Shown here piece by piece: positions 1-5,817 of a stretch of DNA of 6,949 bases. Position numbers and translations under genes: made by a program. How positions within the stretch are numbered: position 1 is the stretch's first letter; each line of letters starts with the position of its first letter. Origin of the DNA: CAZQSL01 sp964595945 (lineage in GTDB: Bacteria > UBP15 > UBA6099 > JAJRTR01); the NCBI GenBank assembly GCA_964595945.1, contig CAZQSL010000155.1:1-6949 (forward strand). Direction: 5' to 3'. The notes under the pieces were generated by a model that worked only from the letters and a program-made list of their open reading frames with translations, was not told where the DNA came from and searched no databases.

Positions 1-715
1 CCATGCCGGATTCGATGGCGTGGGTGAGAGCGTCGCCGCCGATGGAGAAGACGCGTGTGAATCGCAGTTGGCCGGCTCTGAGTATGGATACGTTGGTGGA
101 GGCGGCGCCGATGTCGATGATGAGTATGGTTTGTGTGAAGGTGTCCTGGTCGTTGTACATGGAGGATTCGACGATGGAGCGCAGGATGACGAGGGGGTCG
201 ACGTCGATTTCGATGGACTCGAGGCCGGCGAGGCGTGCCGCTTCGACGCGTTTCTGGACGACTTCCCTGTGTGCGGCGATGAAGAGTACGGAGGTTTGTT
301 TGACGTCGTTGATGGTGGTTTCGCCGAGGACGTTGTAGTCGTATTCCATTTCGTCCGGGGGGAAGGGGAGGAATCGTTCGACTTCGTTGATGGTGGTGCT
401 TTTGATGTCCTTGTCGTTGAGGCCGGTGGGGAGTGAGACTTGTCGGATGACGACGGATCGGCCGGGGAGTGAGCAGATGACGCGTTTTTCTTTTATATCA
501 TAGTATTTCATGAGTTGCCAGATGGCTTCGCCGATGGCTTCGGCGTTGTTGATGGAGCCTTCGGTGACTGAGCCGATGGGTGTGGCGCAGATGCCGAGGT
601 TGACAAGCTGGATGCCGTTGGATGAGGGGGCGAGCTGGACGAGTTTGATGTATCTCGATCCTATGTCGAGGCCGATGCGGGGTTGTTGCGAGTTGTTGAA
701 GTTGAATATTGCCAA
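1..715 (-). CDS. pilM: Type IV pilus assembly protein PilM, N-terminal 238 residues (runs off the window)
   Basis: PilM is a cytoplasmic actin/FtsA-fold ATPase that binds the N-terminus of PilN and links the PilNO inner-membrane complex to the type IV pilus motors. The translation begins MAIFNFNNSQQPRIG and shows both phosphate-binding loops of the fold: GLDIGSRYIKLVQL (about residues 15-28) and IIDIGAASTNVSILRAG (about 199-215). Between them is the PilM-typical stretch NEVERFLPFPPDEMEYDY (about 110-127), followed by FIAAHREVVQ. The start is a TTG at 713-715, chosen because AGAGGA lies 7 nt upstream and no ATG or GTG occurs in frame nearby. About 110 C-terminal residues, including the adenosine-binding part, are missing because the gene crosses position 1. 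It has its own promoter, so it probably opens a separate pilMNO-type operon whose other genes lie beyond the left edge. A type II secretion GspL-like or competence ComM-like role is possible, but the PilM assignment is strong. Confidence 0.93.
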   Translation of the reverse strand, partial: MAIFNFNNSQQPRIGLDIGSRYIKLVQLAPSSNGIQLVNLGICATPIGSVTEGSINNAEAIGEAIWQLMKYYDIKEKRVICSLPGRSVVIRQVSLPTGLNDKDIKSTTINEVERFLPFPPDEMEYDYNVLGETTINDVKQTSVLFIAAHREVVQKRVEAARLAGLESIEIDVDPLVILRSIVESSMYNDQDTFTQTILIIDIGAASTNVSILRAGQLRFTRVFSIGGDALTHAIESGM

Positions 716-722
716 GTCTCGA

Positions 723-728
723 TCCTCT
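723..728 (-). promoter_or_regulatory. Ribosome binding site of pilM
   Basis: AGAGGA on the minus strand lies 7 nt before the TTG at 713-715. It decides the start of pilM, since there is no ATG near the beginning of the conserved domain. Confidence 0.7.
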
Positions 729-745
729 GTTTTTGTTGGTGTGCG

Positions 746-762
746 CGCGGCAAAAGGCCGCG
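746..762 (-). other. GC hairpin in the pilM leader
   Basis: The arms 746-751 (cgcggc) and 757-762 (gccgcg) are perfect complements around a 5-nt loop. The hairpin would form in the mRNA between the predicted transcription start (about 779) and the pilM Shine-Dalgarno at 723-728. No U-run follows it, so it is not an intrinsic terminator. It might stabilise the 5' end or modulate translation. The structure is seen directly, but its function is not known. Confidence 0.4.
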
Positions 763-785
763 TATCGTAAATATCGCCGGCTCCT

Positions 786-815
786 ATAATATTACAAAAG
801 CACCCCTGCGCGCAA
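786..815 (-). promoter_or_regulatory. Sigma70-like promoter of pilM
   Basis: Read on the minus strand, TTGCGC (815-810; 4 of 6 matches to TTGACA) is followed by an 18-nt spacer and then TATTAT (791-786; 5 of 6 matches to TATAAT). Directly upstream of the -35 box are T- and A-rich tracts (816-830), as in UP elements. The promoter sits in the only non-coding stretch between the PBP gene and pilM, and the predicted start near 779 leaves a leader of about 64 nt. No transcript data support it. Confidence 0.55.
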
Positions 816-820
816 TCTTT

Positions 821-852
821 GCTAAAAAAAGGGTTTTGGCGGTTTTTTCAGC
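821..852 (-). other. A/T-rich inverted repeat upstream of the pilM -35 box
   Basis: On the minus strand GCTGAAAAAA (852-843) can pair with TTTTTTTAGC (830-821) over 10 positions with one G-U wobble, around a 12-nt loop. It overlaps the likely UP element of the pilM promoter. As a hairpin it could also mark the 3' end of the PBP transcript, although the A/U stem is weak and atypical for an intrinsic terminator. Its T-run is inside the stem, not after it. Confidence 0.35.
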
Positions 853-926
853 GTGCCTGTTTTGGCGCCGCGCGGTGCCTTTCCAGTGTCTGTCGTTTAT
901 TCTCTTACATTTTCTTTTATTTTTCA

Positions 927-955
927 ACCCGGTGGAGATGGAGATGAGGCCGGGT
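927..955 (-). terminator. Possible 3'-end element of the lpt-hpf-PBP transcript (weak)
   Basis: Arms 927-932 (acccgg) and 950-955 (ccgggt) form a 6-bp stem with a 17-nt loop. On the minus strand the loop and the bases before the stem are C-rich and G-poor (loop CCTCATCTCCATCTCCA). No U-run follows; the next bases are T, G and A-rich. This does not fit an intrinsic terminator. A C-rich, G-poor unstructured RNA about 75-110 nt past the PBP stop codon would suit Rho loading, which is inference only. Confidence 0.25.
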
Positions 956-1036
956 GGCGGGCGTTGTATTATTAATAGAATCCTGTATTGGCGGTATGTC
1001 TTTGCATGGTTGGCGAAGAAAGTTGGCGTGTGGCGG

Positions 1037-3292
1037 TCAGAAGAGGTTGTCGTCGCTGATGGGGCCGGTGTTGTCCTGGTTGAGGAATCTTAGGTCTTCT
1101 TCTTCGCGCTGGCGGCGTGGGGGGGTGCGGGTTTTTTTTGAGAAGTCGGTGGTTTCGGGTTCGATGTAGTTGTAGGGTCTGGAGTTTTCGAGATGGTCGG
1201 TGGTGTGGGGGGTAGCGGGTTTTCGGGTGGAGGGTTGTGGGGAGGATTCGTCGAAGTTTTCAGCGGGAAGGGCGGTGGCGGTGGCGGATTTGTAGCCGGG
1301 GATGGGTTTGAAGTCGAAGCCGAGGGTTTCTTTGCCGTCGAGTGCGCGGGACATGTAGTATGCCCAGGCTGGGGCTGGGATGGTGCCGCCTGTTATGCCT
1401 TTGCCGCGGGGTTTGCCGTCGATGAGCGCGCGTAGAGGGAGGTTGTTGTCGTTGCCGAACCATACGGCGGTGGCGATTTGAGGGGTGAAGCCGCAGAACC
1501 ATGTGTCGCGGAAGTCGCTTGTGGTGCCGGTTTTGCCGCCGGCGGGGCGTCCGATGTTGGCCTTGATGCCGGTGCCGTGCTGGATGACGGCCTGGAGCGC
1601 GGGGATGATTTGTTCGACGATGGTGGGGTCGAGGACGACAGGTTGTGCGAGGAGATTGGTTTTGTGGCGGTAGAGGATGACGCCGCGGGAGTCTTCGATG
1701 CGGTCGACTGCGACAGGTTTGACGAGGCGGCCGCCGTTGGCGATGATGGCGTAAGCGGTGGCCATGTCGATGACGGTGACTTCGCCGGAGCCGAGAGCGA
1801 GAGAGAGGTTGGGGCTGAGGGGGGTGGAGATGCCCATGTCGCGGACGGTTTGGATGACGTTGGAGATGCCGACCATTTTTGCGATTTTGACGGCGGGGAC
1901 GTTTTGGGAGCGTATGAGGGCGGAGCGGAATGTCATGGTGCCGCGGAATTTGTTGTCGAAATTGTTGGGGCAGTATGTCTGGGGGCCGTGGCCGTAGCAG
2001 ACGCGGCCGTCGTGGATGGTGTTGCTCATGGACATGCCCTGTTTGAGGGCTGTGATGTAGATGAAGGGTTTGAAGGATGAGCCGGGTTGTCGCAGGGCTT
2101 GCCAGGCGCGGTTGAATTTTGAGGTTTTGTAGTCGACGCCGCCGACCATGGAGAGTATGCGGCCTGTTTGGGGTTCGATGGCGACGAGTGCGCCTTGTGT
2201 GATGGTGGTGTTTCGCTGTTTGGCGAGTTCGATGCCGTATTTGACAGCGTCTTCGGCGTATTGGTTGAGGGAGAGGTCGATGGTGGTGTGTATCTGGTAG
2301 CCTTTGGTGTAGAGGGCTGAGGATTCGATGGGGAATTCGAAGCGGTCCTTGTCCTGCATGTAGTCGAGGAGGTATGTGACGAAGTAGGGGGCTTTGTAGT
2401 TTTCGTAGCCCGGGCCGGTGCGTTTTTCGATTTTGATGGGTTGGCGGATGGCGTTTTGGTATTCGCCTTCGGAGATGAATTTGAGGTCGCGCATTTTAGC
2501 GAGGACGACGTAGTTGCGGCGGGAGAGCGCTTTATCGGGGTAGAAGTATGGGTTGTAGTAGGTGGTGGATTTGAGGATGGCGGCGAGGAGTGCGGCTTCG
2601 TGGAGTTCGATGTCTTTGAGGTTTTTGCCGAAGTAGATTTTGGATGCTGTTTTGATGCCGTGTGCGCCGGCGCCCCAGTAGTTATTGTTGAGGTAGTAGG
2701 TGAAGATTTCTTCTTTGGAGTATTTTTTTTCGAGAGCGAGAGCGAGGATGATTTCCTTGATTTTGCGGATGACGGTTTTTTCGCGTGTGAGGAATATGCC
2801 GCGCGTGAGCTGTTGTGTGATGGTGCTGGCGCCCTGCCGGACTTTGCCTTTGGTTTTCAGGGCGACGAACATGGCGCGTGCGAAACCCTCGGCGTCGAAG
2901 CCCTTGTGGCGGAAGAAGCGTTCGTCTTCGGTGGCGATGATGGCGAGTTTGACTGTGTCGGGGATTTCGTTGTATTGGACGAATTCGCGGTTTTCGATGT
3001 AGAGTTCGGCGATGATGATGCCGTTGGAGTCGTAGACTTTGGTGGTTTCGCTGAGGTCGGGTATTGCTACCTGGCGCAGGTCGGGGAGTTGTTGGGTGTA
3101 TTTTGAGATGGTGGAGACGATGATGAAGAGGAGTGTGAGGACGAGCACGGTGGAGAGGATGACGAAGCCTGTGAGGTAGGTGAGGCAGGAGGCTTTTTTC
3201 TGTTTTTTCTGGCGTGTGTTTTTTTGTGGGGTGCGAGGGGAGGGGGATTTGCCTTGTGGTGTGCGGTTTTGTGGTGGTCTTGTGGTAGCCAT
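1037..3292 (-). CDS. Bifunctional penicillin-binding protein 1A (glycosyltransferase and transpeptidase)
   Basis: This is a class A PBP of 751 residues that polymerises lipid II into glycan strands and cross-links stem peptides on the outer face of the inner membrane. A basic, Pro/Lys-rich cytoplasmic tail (1-35) precedes one membrane segment (about 39-62). The GT51 domain has TEDERFFRHKG (121-131, catalytic Glu122), RQGASTITQQLTR (152-164), RKIKE (176-180, Glu180) and HEAALLAAILKS (231-242). The transpeptidase has SSFK (nucleophile Ser405, Lys408), SQN (462-464) and KTGT (587-590). A Pro/Ser/Thr-rich and then charged tail fills residues after about 670. The ATG is the only sensible start: an in-frame stop lies 18 nt upstream, at 3311-3313. 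There is no clear Shine-Dalgarno before it. It follows hpf after 73 nt and is the last gene of the unit. It could be named mrcA, ponA or pbpF depending on phylum. Confidence 0.96.
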   Translation of the reverse strand: MATTRPPQNRTPQGKSPSPRTPQKNTRQKKQKKASCLTYLTGFVILSTVLVLTLLFIIVSTISKYTQQLPDLRQVAIPDLSETTKVYDSNGIIIAELYIENREFVQYNEIPDTVKLAIIATEDERFFRHKGFDAEGFARAMFVALKTKGKVRQGASTITQQLTRGIFLTREKTVIRKIKEIILALALEKKYSKEEIFTYYLNNNYWGAGAHGIKTASKIYFGKNLKDIELHEAALLAAILKSTTYYNPYFYPDKALSRRNYVVLAKMRDLKFISEGEYQNAIRQPIKIEKRTGPGYENYKAPYFVTYLLDYMQDKDRFEFPIESSALYTKGYQIHTTIDLSLNQYAEDAVKYGIELAKQRNTTITQGALVAIEPQTGRILSMVGGVDYKTSKFNRAWQALRQPGSSFKPFIYITALKQGMSMSNTIHDGRVCYGHGPQTYCPNNFDNKFRGTMTFRSALIRSQNVPAVKIAKMVGISNVIQTVRDMGISTPLSPNLSLALGSGEVTVIDMATAYAIIANGGRLVKPVAVDRIEDSRGVILYRHKTNLLAQPVVLDPTIVEQIIPALQAVIQHGTGIKANIGRPAGGKTGTTSDFRDTWFCGFTPQIATAVWFGNDNNLPLRALIDGKPRGKGITGGTIPAPAWAYYMSRALDGKETLGFDFKPIPGYKSATATALPAENFDESSPQPSTRKPATPHTTDHLENSRPYNYIEPETTDFSKKTRTPPRRQREEEDLRFLNQDNTGPISDDNLF

Positions 3293-3315
3293 GGTGTGTG
3301 TCCGGGTGGTTTAGT

Positions 3316-3345
3316 CTGCGGCCGGTTGCGGGGTGCCGGCCGCAG
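3316..3345 (-). terminator. Perfect 10-bp inverted repeat between hpf and the PBP1A gene
   Basis: The arms 3316-3325 (ctgcggccgg) and 3336-3345 (ccggccgcag) are exact complements around a 10-nt loop. The RNA hairpin would be very stable and lies 20 nt past the hpf stop codon and 23 nt before the PBP start codon. On the minus strand it is followed by ACTAAACCACC, not a U-run, so it is unlikely to be a complete intrinsic terminator. It may cause partial termination, act as a barrier to 3' exonucleases protecting the hpf part of the mRNA, or be an RNase processing site. The structure is certain and the function is inferred. Confidence 0.6.
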
Positions 3346-3365
3346 GGGGGTGTGTGTGGTGGTGG

Positions 3366-3917
3366 TTATTCCATTTCGGGTTCGATGAGGCCGTAGTCGC
3401 CGTCGTTGCGTTTGTAGATGACGTTGACCTGGTCTGAGTCGACGTTGAGGAATACGAAGAATGTGTGGTTGAGCATTTCCATTTGCATGGAGGCTTCGAT
3501 GGGGTTCATGGGTTTGACGGCGAAGCGTTTGGTTTTGACGACGCGGGGTTCCGGGGTGGTGGCGGCAGTATCGTTTTCTTCGGAGAAGTCCGCTTTGGTT
3601 GCGCCGCGGCCGCGCTGGATTTTCTGTTTGTAGCGCTGGAGCTGGCGTGAGAGTTTTTCGGCTACGATGTCGATGGAAGCGTACATGGAGATGGAGGCTT
3701 CTTCGCAGCGGAAGTATGTGCCGTTGGCGAAGAGGGTGACTTCGACTTTTTGGCTTTCTTCGGCGCTTTTGTTGTCCTGGACGATGAGTTCGACTTCGGC
3801 GGACTGGATGCGGTCGTAGTATTTGGGGAGTTTGCCGATTTTTTCGTCGATGTAGTTTTTGAGGGCGGTGGTTACTTTGATGTTGTTGCCCTTGATTTTG
3901 ATGTCGATGGTTTTCAT
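3366..3917 (-). CDS. hpf: Long-form ribosome hibernation promoting factor
   Basis: Long HPF binds the 30S decoding region and drives formation of inactive 100S ribosome dimers in stationary phase or stress. The 183-residue product has the N-terminal HPF/YfiA domain (about 1-100, beginning MKTIDIKIKGNNIKV, with KYYDRIQSAEVELIV and a basic helix KLSRQLQRYKQKIQRGR). A variable linker (about 101-123) follows, then the C-terminal dimerisation domain (about 124-183), with VVKTKRFAVKPMNPIEASMQ and the conserved FFVFLN and GLIEP. This length separates it from the short HPF (about 95 residues) of enteric bacteria, where a separate RMF protein is needed. The ATG is supported by AGGAGG 9 nt upstream. 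It lies 32 nt after the permease gene. In many proteobacteria hpf sits near lptB, separated by rpoN. Confidence 0.96.
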   Translation of the reverse strand: MKTIDIKIKGNNIKVTTALKNYIDEKIGKLPKYYDRIQSAEVELIVQDNKSAEESQKVEVTLFANGTYFRCEEASISMYASIDIVAEKLSRQLQRYKQKIQRGRGATKADFSEENDTAATTPEPRVVKTKRFAVKPMNPIEASMQMEMLNHTFFVFLNVDSDQVNVIYKRNDGDYGLIEPEME

Positions 3918-3926
3918 GTGGGTAAG

Positions 3927-3932
3927 CCTCCT
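3927..3932 (-). promoter_or_regulatory. Strong ribosome binding site of hpf
   Basis: AGGAGG on the minus strand lies 9 nt before the hpf ATG and is the best Shine-Dalgarno match in the window. It would let hpf be translated independently of the upstream genes. I see no convincing promoter in the 32-nt gap. Confidence 0.8.
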
Positions 3933-3949
3933 GGGGTGTTATGAAAGGA

Positions 3950-5044
3950 TTATTTGTTTGCTTTGATGGTGAACCACGCGGCTGTGGCTATGAGGATGGT
4001 ATTGGGCAGCCATGCGGCGAGTGCGGGGTCGAGTAGTGACTGGCCGAGTCCGCGGAACAGTTGGGATACGAAGTAGTAGAGGAATATGATGATGACGCTG
4101 ATGCCGAGGCCCACGCTGGAGCTTGCTCTGACGGGTTTGAGGCCGAGTGGCGCGGCGACGAGTGCGAAAGCGAAGCCGGCGAAGGGGATGGAGAGTTTGC
4201 TGTAAAAGTCAACCTGAAGCTTTCTCAGGGCGGTGATATCCGTGGTTTTCTGTTTTTTCAGAAGGCGGATCCGCTCCTGGAGTTCTCTGTATGTGTAGTC
4301 ACCGGCGCGTGTTTTTTCGCGGGTGCTGTCTTCGAGTTTCTGGTTAAATATTATATTCATCTCGGGGAACTTTACAATGTTGGAGGGTTCGCCGCGTTTG
4401 TCGTAGAGTATCTGGTAGCCGTCGCGGAAGACCCAGTGGGTGGGTTCCCACAGGGCGATGGCGGCGTGGGTTTCGCGGGTGGGTTTTCCGTTTTTGTATT
4501 CGATGTAGGTGACGTTGCGGAGGTTTTTGCCTTTGACTTCGCTGGCGAGGATGATGTTTTTGAAGTGGCCGCTGTCGTCTTTCTGGTCGATGATGATGCC
4601 TTCCTGCTTGATGTCGGTGAGGGCGGTTTTTTTGAGTTGTTCGACGAGTATGTTGAATCGTACGTTGGCGGCCGGTGTGATGCGGTCGTTGAGCAGGAGG
4701 GTGAGGGTGGCGACGATGATGCCGAATAGTGTGACGGGGAGGAGTAGTCTGATGAAGCTGATGCCGGCGGAGCGCAGGGCGGTGATTTCGAGGTCGTTGG
4801 AGAATCGGTTGAAGGCGAGGATGGCGGAGAAGAGTGTGGACATGGGTAGTGTGTAGGAGATGAATTCGGGGAGTTTGAGGACGAATATCTGTGCGACGAT
4901 GAGGAATGATGCGTTGTAGTCGATGGCCATGCGTATCATCTGATAGAGGGCGCCGACGCCGAGGATGAGCGCGGTGAAGGCGATGATGCCGAAGAGGAAC
5001 ATCGGGAGGAGTTCTTTGAGTATGTATTTGTCGATAAGTTTCAT
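3950..5044 (-). CDS. LptF/LptG-family LPS export permease (YjgP/YjgQ)
   Basis: This is the membrane part of the ABC transporter that extracts LPS from the inner membrane and passes it to the periplasmic bridge. The 364-residue product has three N-terminal membrane segments (about 11-36, 50-76, 97-118), a periplasmic beta-jellyroll-like domain (about 120-275) and three C-terminal segments (about 282-300, 307-329, 340-361), the family layout. The family motif after the second segment, NDLEITALRSAGIS (83-96), is the coupling helix that contacts LptB. The ATG overlaps the lptB stop by 4 nt (ATGA), and no Shine-Dalgarno is visible, so translation is probably coupled. Only one such gene is present here. 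Either the partner permease is encoded elsewhere or the protein is a homodimer, as proposed for single LptFG forms in some non-proteobacterial diderms. I cannot assign it firmly to LptF or LptG. Confidence 0.95.
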   Translation of the reverse strand: MKLIDKYILKELLPMFLFGIIAFTALILGVGALYQMIRMAIDYNASFLIVAQIFVLKLPEFISYTLPMSTLFSAILAFNRFSNDLEITALRSAGISFIRLLLPVTLFGIIVATLTLLLNDRITPAANVRFNILVEQLKKTALTDIKQEGIIIDQKDDSGHFKNIILASEVKGKNLRNVTYIEYKNGKPTRETHAAIALWEPTHWVFRDGYQILYDKRGEPSNIVKFPEMNIIFNQKLEDSTREKTRAGDYTYRELQERIRLLKKQKTTDITALRKLQVDFYSKLSIPFAGFAFALVAAPLGLKPVRASSSVGLGISVIIIFLYYFVSQLFRGLGQSLLDPALAAWLPNTILIATAAWFTIKANK

Positions 5045-5817
5045 GAGTTGGGCTGTGTGGTGTCCTGTTCGAGGTTGATGTCCATGGAGAATCGGTCGCC
5101 GAGGTAGTATTTTTTAGCTTTCTGGTCGTTGAGGATTTCGGTGGCGTTGCCAGCCATGAGGACAGCGCCGTCGTACATGATGTAGGCGCGGTCGGTGATT
5201 TCGAGGGTTTCGCGTACGTTGTGGTCAGTGATGAGGATGCCGATGCCTTTGTCCTTGAGGCCGCGCATGAGGCCCTGGAGTTCCTGTACGCTGATGGGGT
5301 CGATGCCGGTGAAGGGTTCGTCGAGGAGGAGGAAAGTGGGGTTTGTGGCGAGGGCGCGGGCGATTTCGACGCGCCGGCGTTCGCCGCCCGAGAGCATGTA
5401 GCCGCGTGAGCGGCGGAGGCGTTCGATGCCGAATTCCGAGAGGAGGCGGTTGATGGTTTCTTTTTGTTTTTTGCGTGGGATATGCTGGTGTTCGAGTACC
5501 ATGTAGAGGTTTTCTTCGACGGTGAGTTTGCGGAATATGGACGGTTCCTGCGGGAGGTAGCCGACGCCTTTGCGGGCGCGTTTGTACATGGGCAGGCGAG
5601 TGACGTCGGAGTCGTTGAGGAAGATGCGGCCGGCGTTGGGTGGTACGAGGCCGGTGAGCATGTAGAAGGTAGTGGTCTTGCCGGCGCCGTTTGGGCCGAG
5701 GAGGCCGACGATTTCGCCTGGGTGTACGAGTACGGATACATCCTTGACGACGGTGCGGCGGCGGTATCGTTTGCCGAGGTTGCGGCCTTCGAGAGAGAGG
5801 GTTTCGGGGTTGGTCAT
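5041..5817 (-). CDS. lptB: LPS export ABC transporter ATP-binding protein LptB
   Basis: LptB is the cytoplasmic ATPase dimer that powers LPS extraction by LptFG. The 258 residues show Walker A GPNGAGKTTT (41-50), the Q-loop in YLPQEPSIFRKLTV (Gln90), the signature LSGGERRRVEIARAL (142-156), Walker B FLLLDEPFTGIDPIS (162-176, Glu167) and the switch histidine in ILITDHNVRETL (His199). The sequence after Walker B and around the H-loop is the characteristic LptB form, unlike amino-acid or lipoprotein ABC ATPases. The C-terminal extension after EILNDQKAKKYYLGDRF (about 229-245) is short and polar. The ATG overlaps the stop of the upstream OstA-like gene by 4 nt and is preceded by GGAGGG 9 nt away. 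It also overlaps the downstream permease by 4 nt, giving a three-gene coupled lpt unit. Confidence 0.98.
   Translation of the reverse strand: MTNPETLSLEGRNLGKRYRRRTVVKDVSVLVHPGEIVGLLGPNGAGKTTTFYMLTGLVPPNAGRIFLNDSDVTRLPMYKRARKGVGYLPQEPSIFRKLTVEENLYMVLEHQHIPRKKQKETINRLLSEFGIERLRRSRGYMLSGGERRRVEIARALATNPTFLLLDEPFTGIDPISVQELQGLMRGLKDKGIGILITDHNVRETLEITDRAYIMYDGAVLMAGNATEILNDQKAKKYYLGDRFSMDINLEQDTTQPNS

Larger units (their letters stand above)
716..1036. other. Intergenic region between the PBP1A gene and pilM
   Basis: This 321-nt stretch has no credible gene on either strand. An open frame crosses it on the plus strand but lacks a good start and reads through the opposite ends of two real genes. 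It contains the pilM promoter and leader hairpin, an A/T inverted repeat, a 6-bp stem at 927-955 and a GC-rich imperfect hairpin at 864-879 with a gcgc loop. Its base composition is more balanced than the rest of the window: line 781-840 has G10, C15, A19, T16. Confidence 0.7.

Noticed and set aside
864..879. GC-rich hairpin with a gcgc loop as a plus-strand terminator
   Set aside because: No plus-strand gene lies upstream, only three T residues follow, and on the minus strand the stem contains a mismatch.
683..1093. Plus-strand open frame spanning the whole PBP-pilM intergenic region (136 codons)
   Set aside because: It starts at a TTG inside pilM, has no ribosome binding site, ends inside the PBP gene on the opposite strand and resembles no family.
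1478..2080. Plus-strand open frames opposite the PBP gene, rich in Gly, Asp, Val and Ala
   Set aside because: They are antisense to a gene with all catalytic motifs intact; their composition is what C-ending codons produce on the other strand.
3346..3365. GT/GGT repeats near 3293-3300 and 3351-3365 as a microsatellite or phase-variation tract
   Set aside because: The repeats are short and imperfect and match the general G+T richness of this strand; they are not in a reading frame or promoter core.
3918..3990. A possible separate promoter for hpf near the end of the permease gene
   Set aside because: The best boxes (TTCACC and TAATCC) have a 15-nt spacer and poor matches; not enough to call.
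4344..5741. Minus-strand 465-codon open frame overlapping lptB and the permease
   Set aside because: Its translation is Arg/His/Pro/Ser/Thr-rich low-complexity sequence, an out-of-frame reading of C-rich codons from two clearly real genes.
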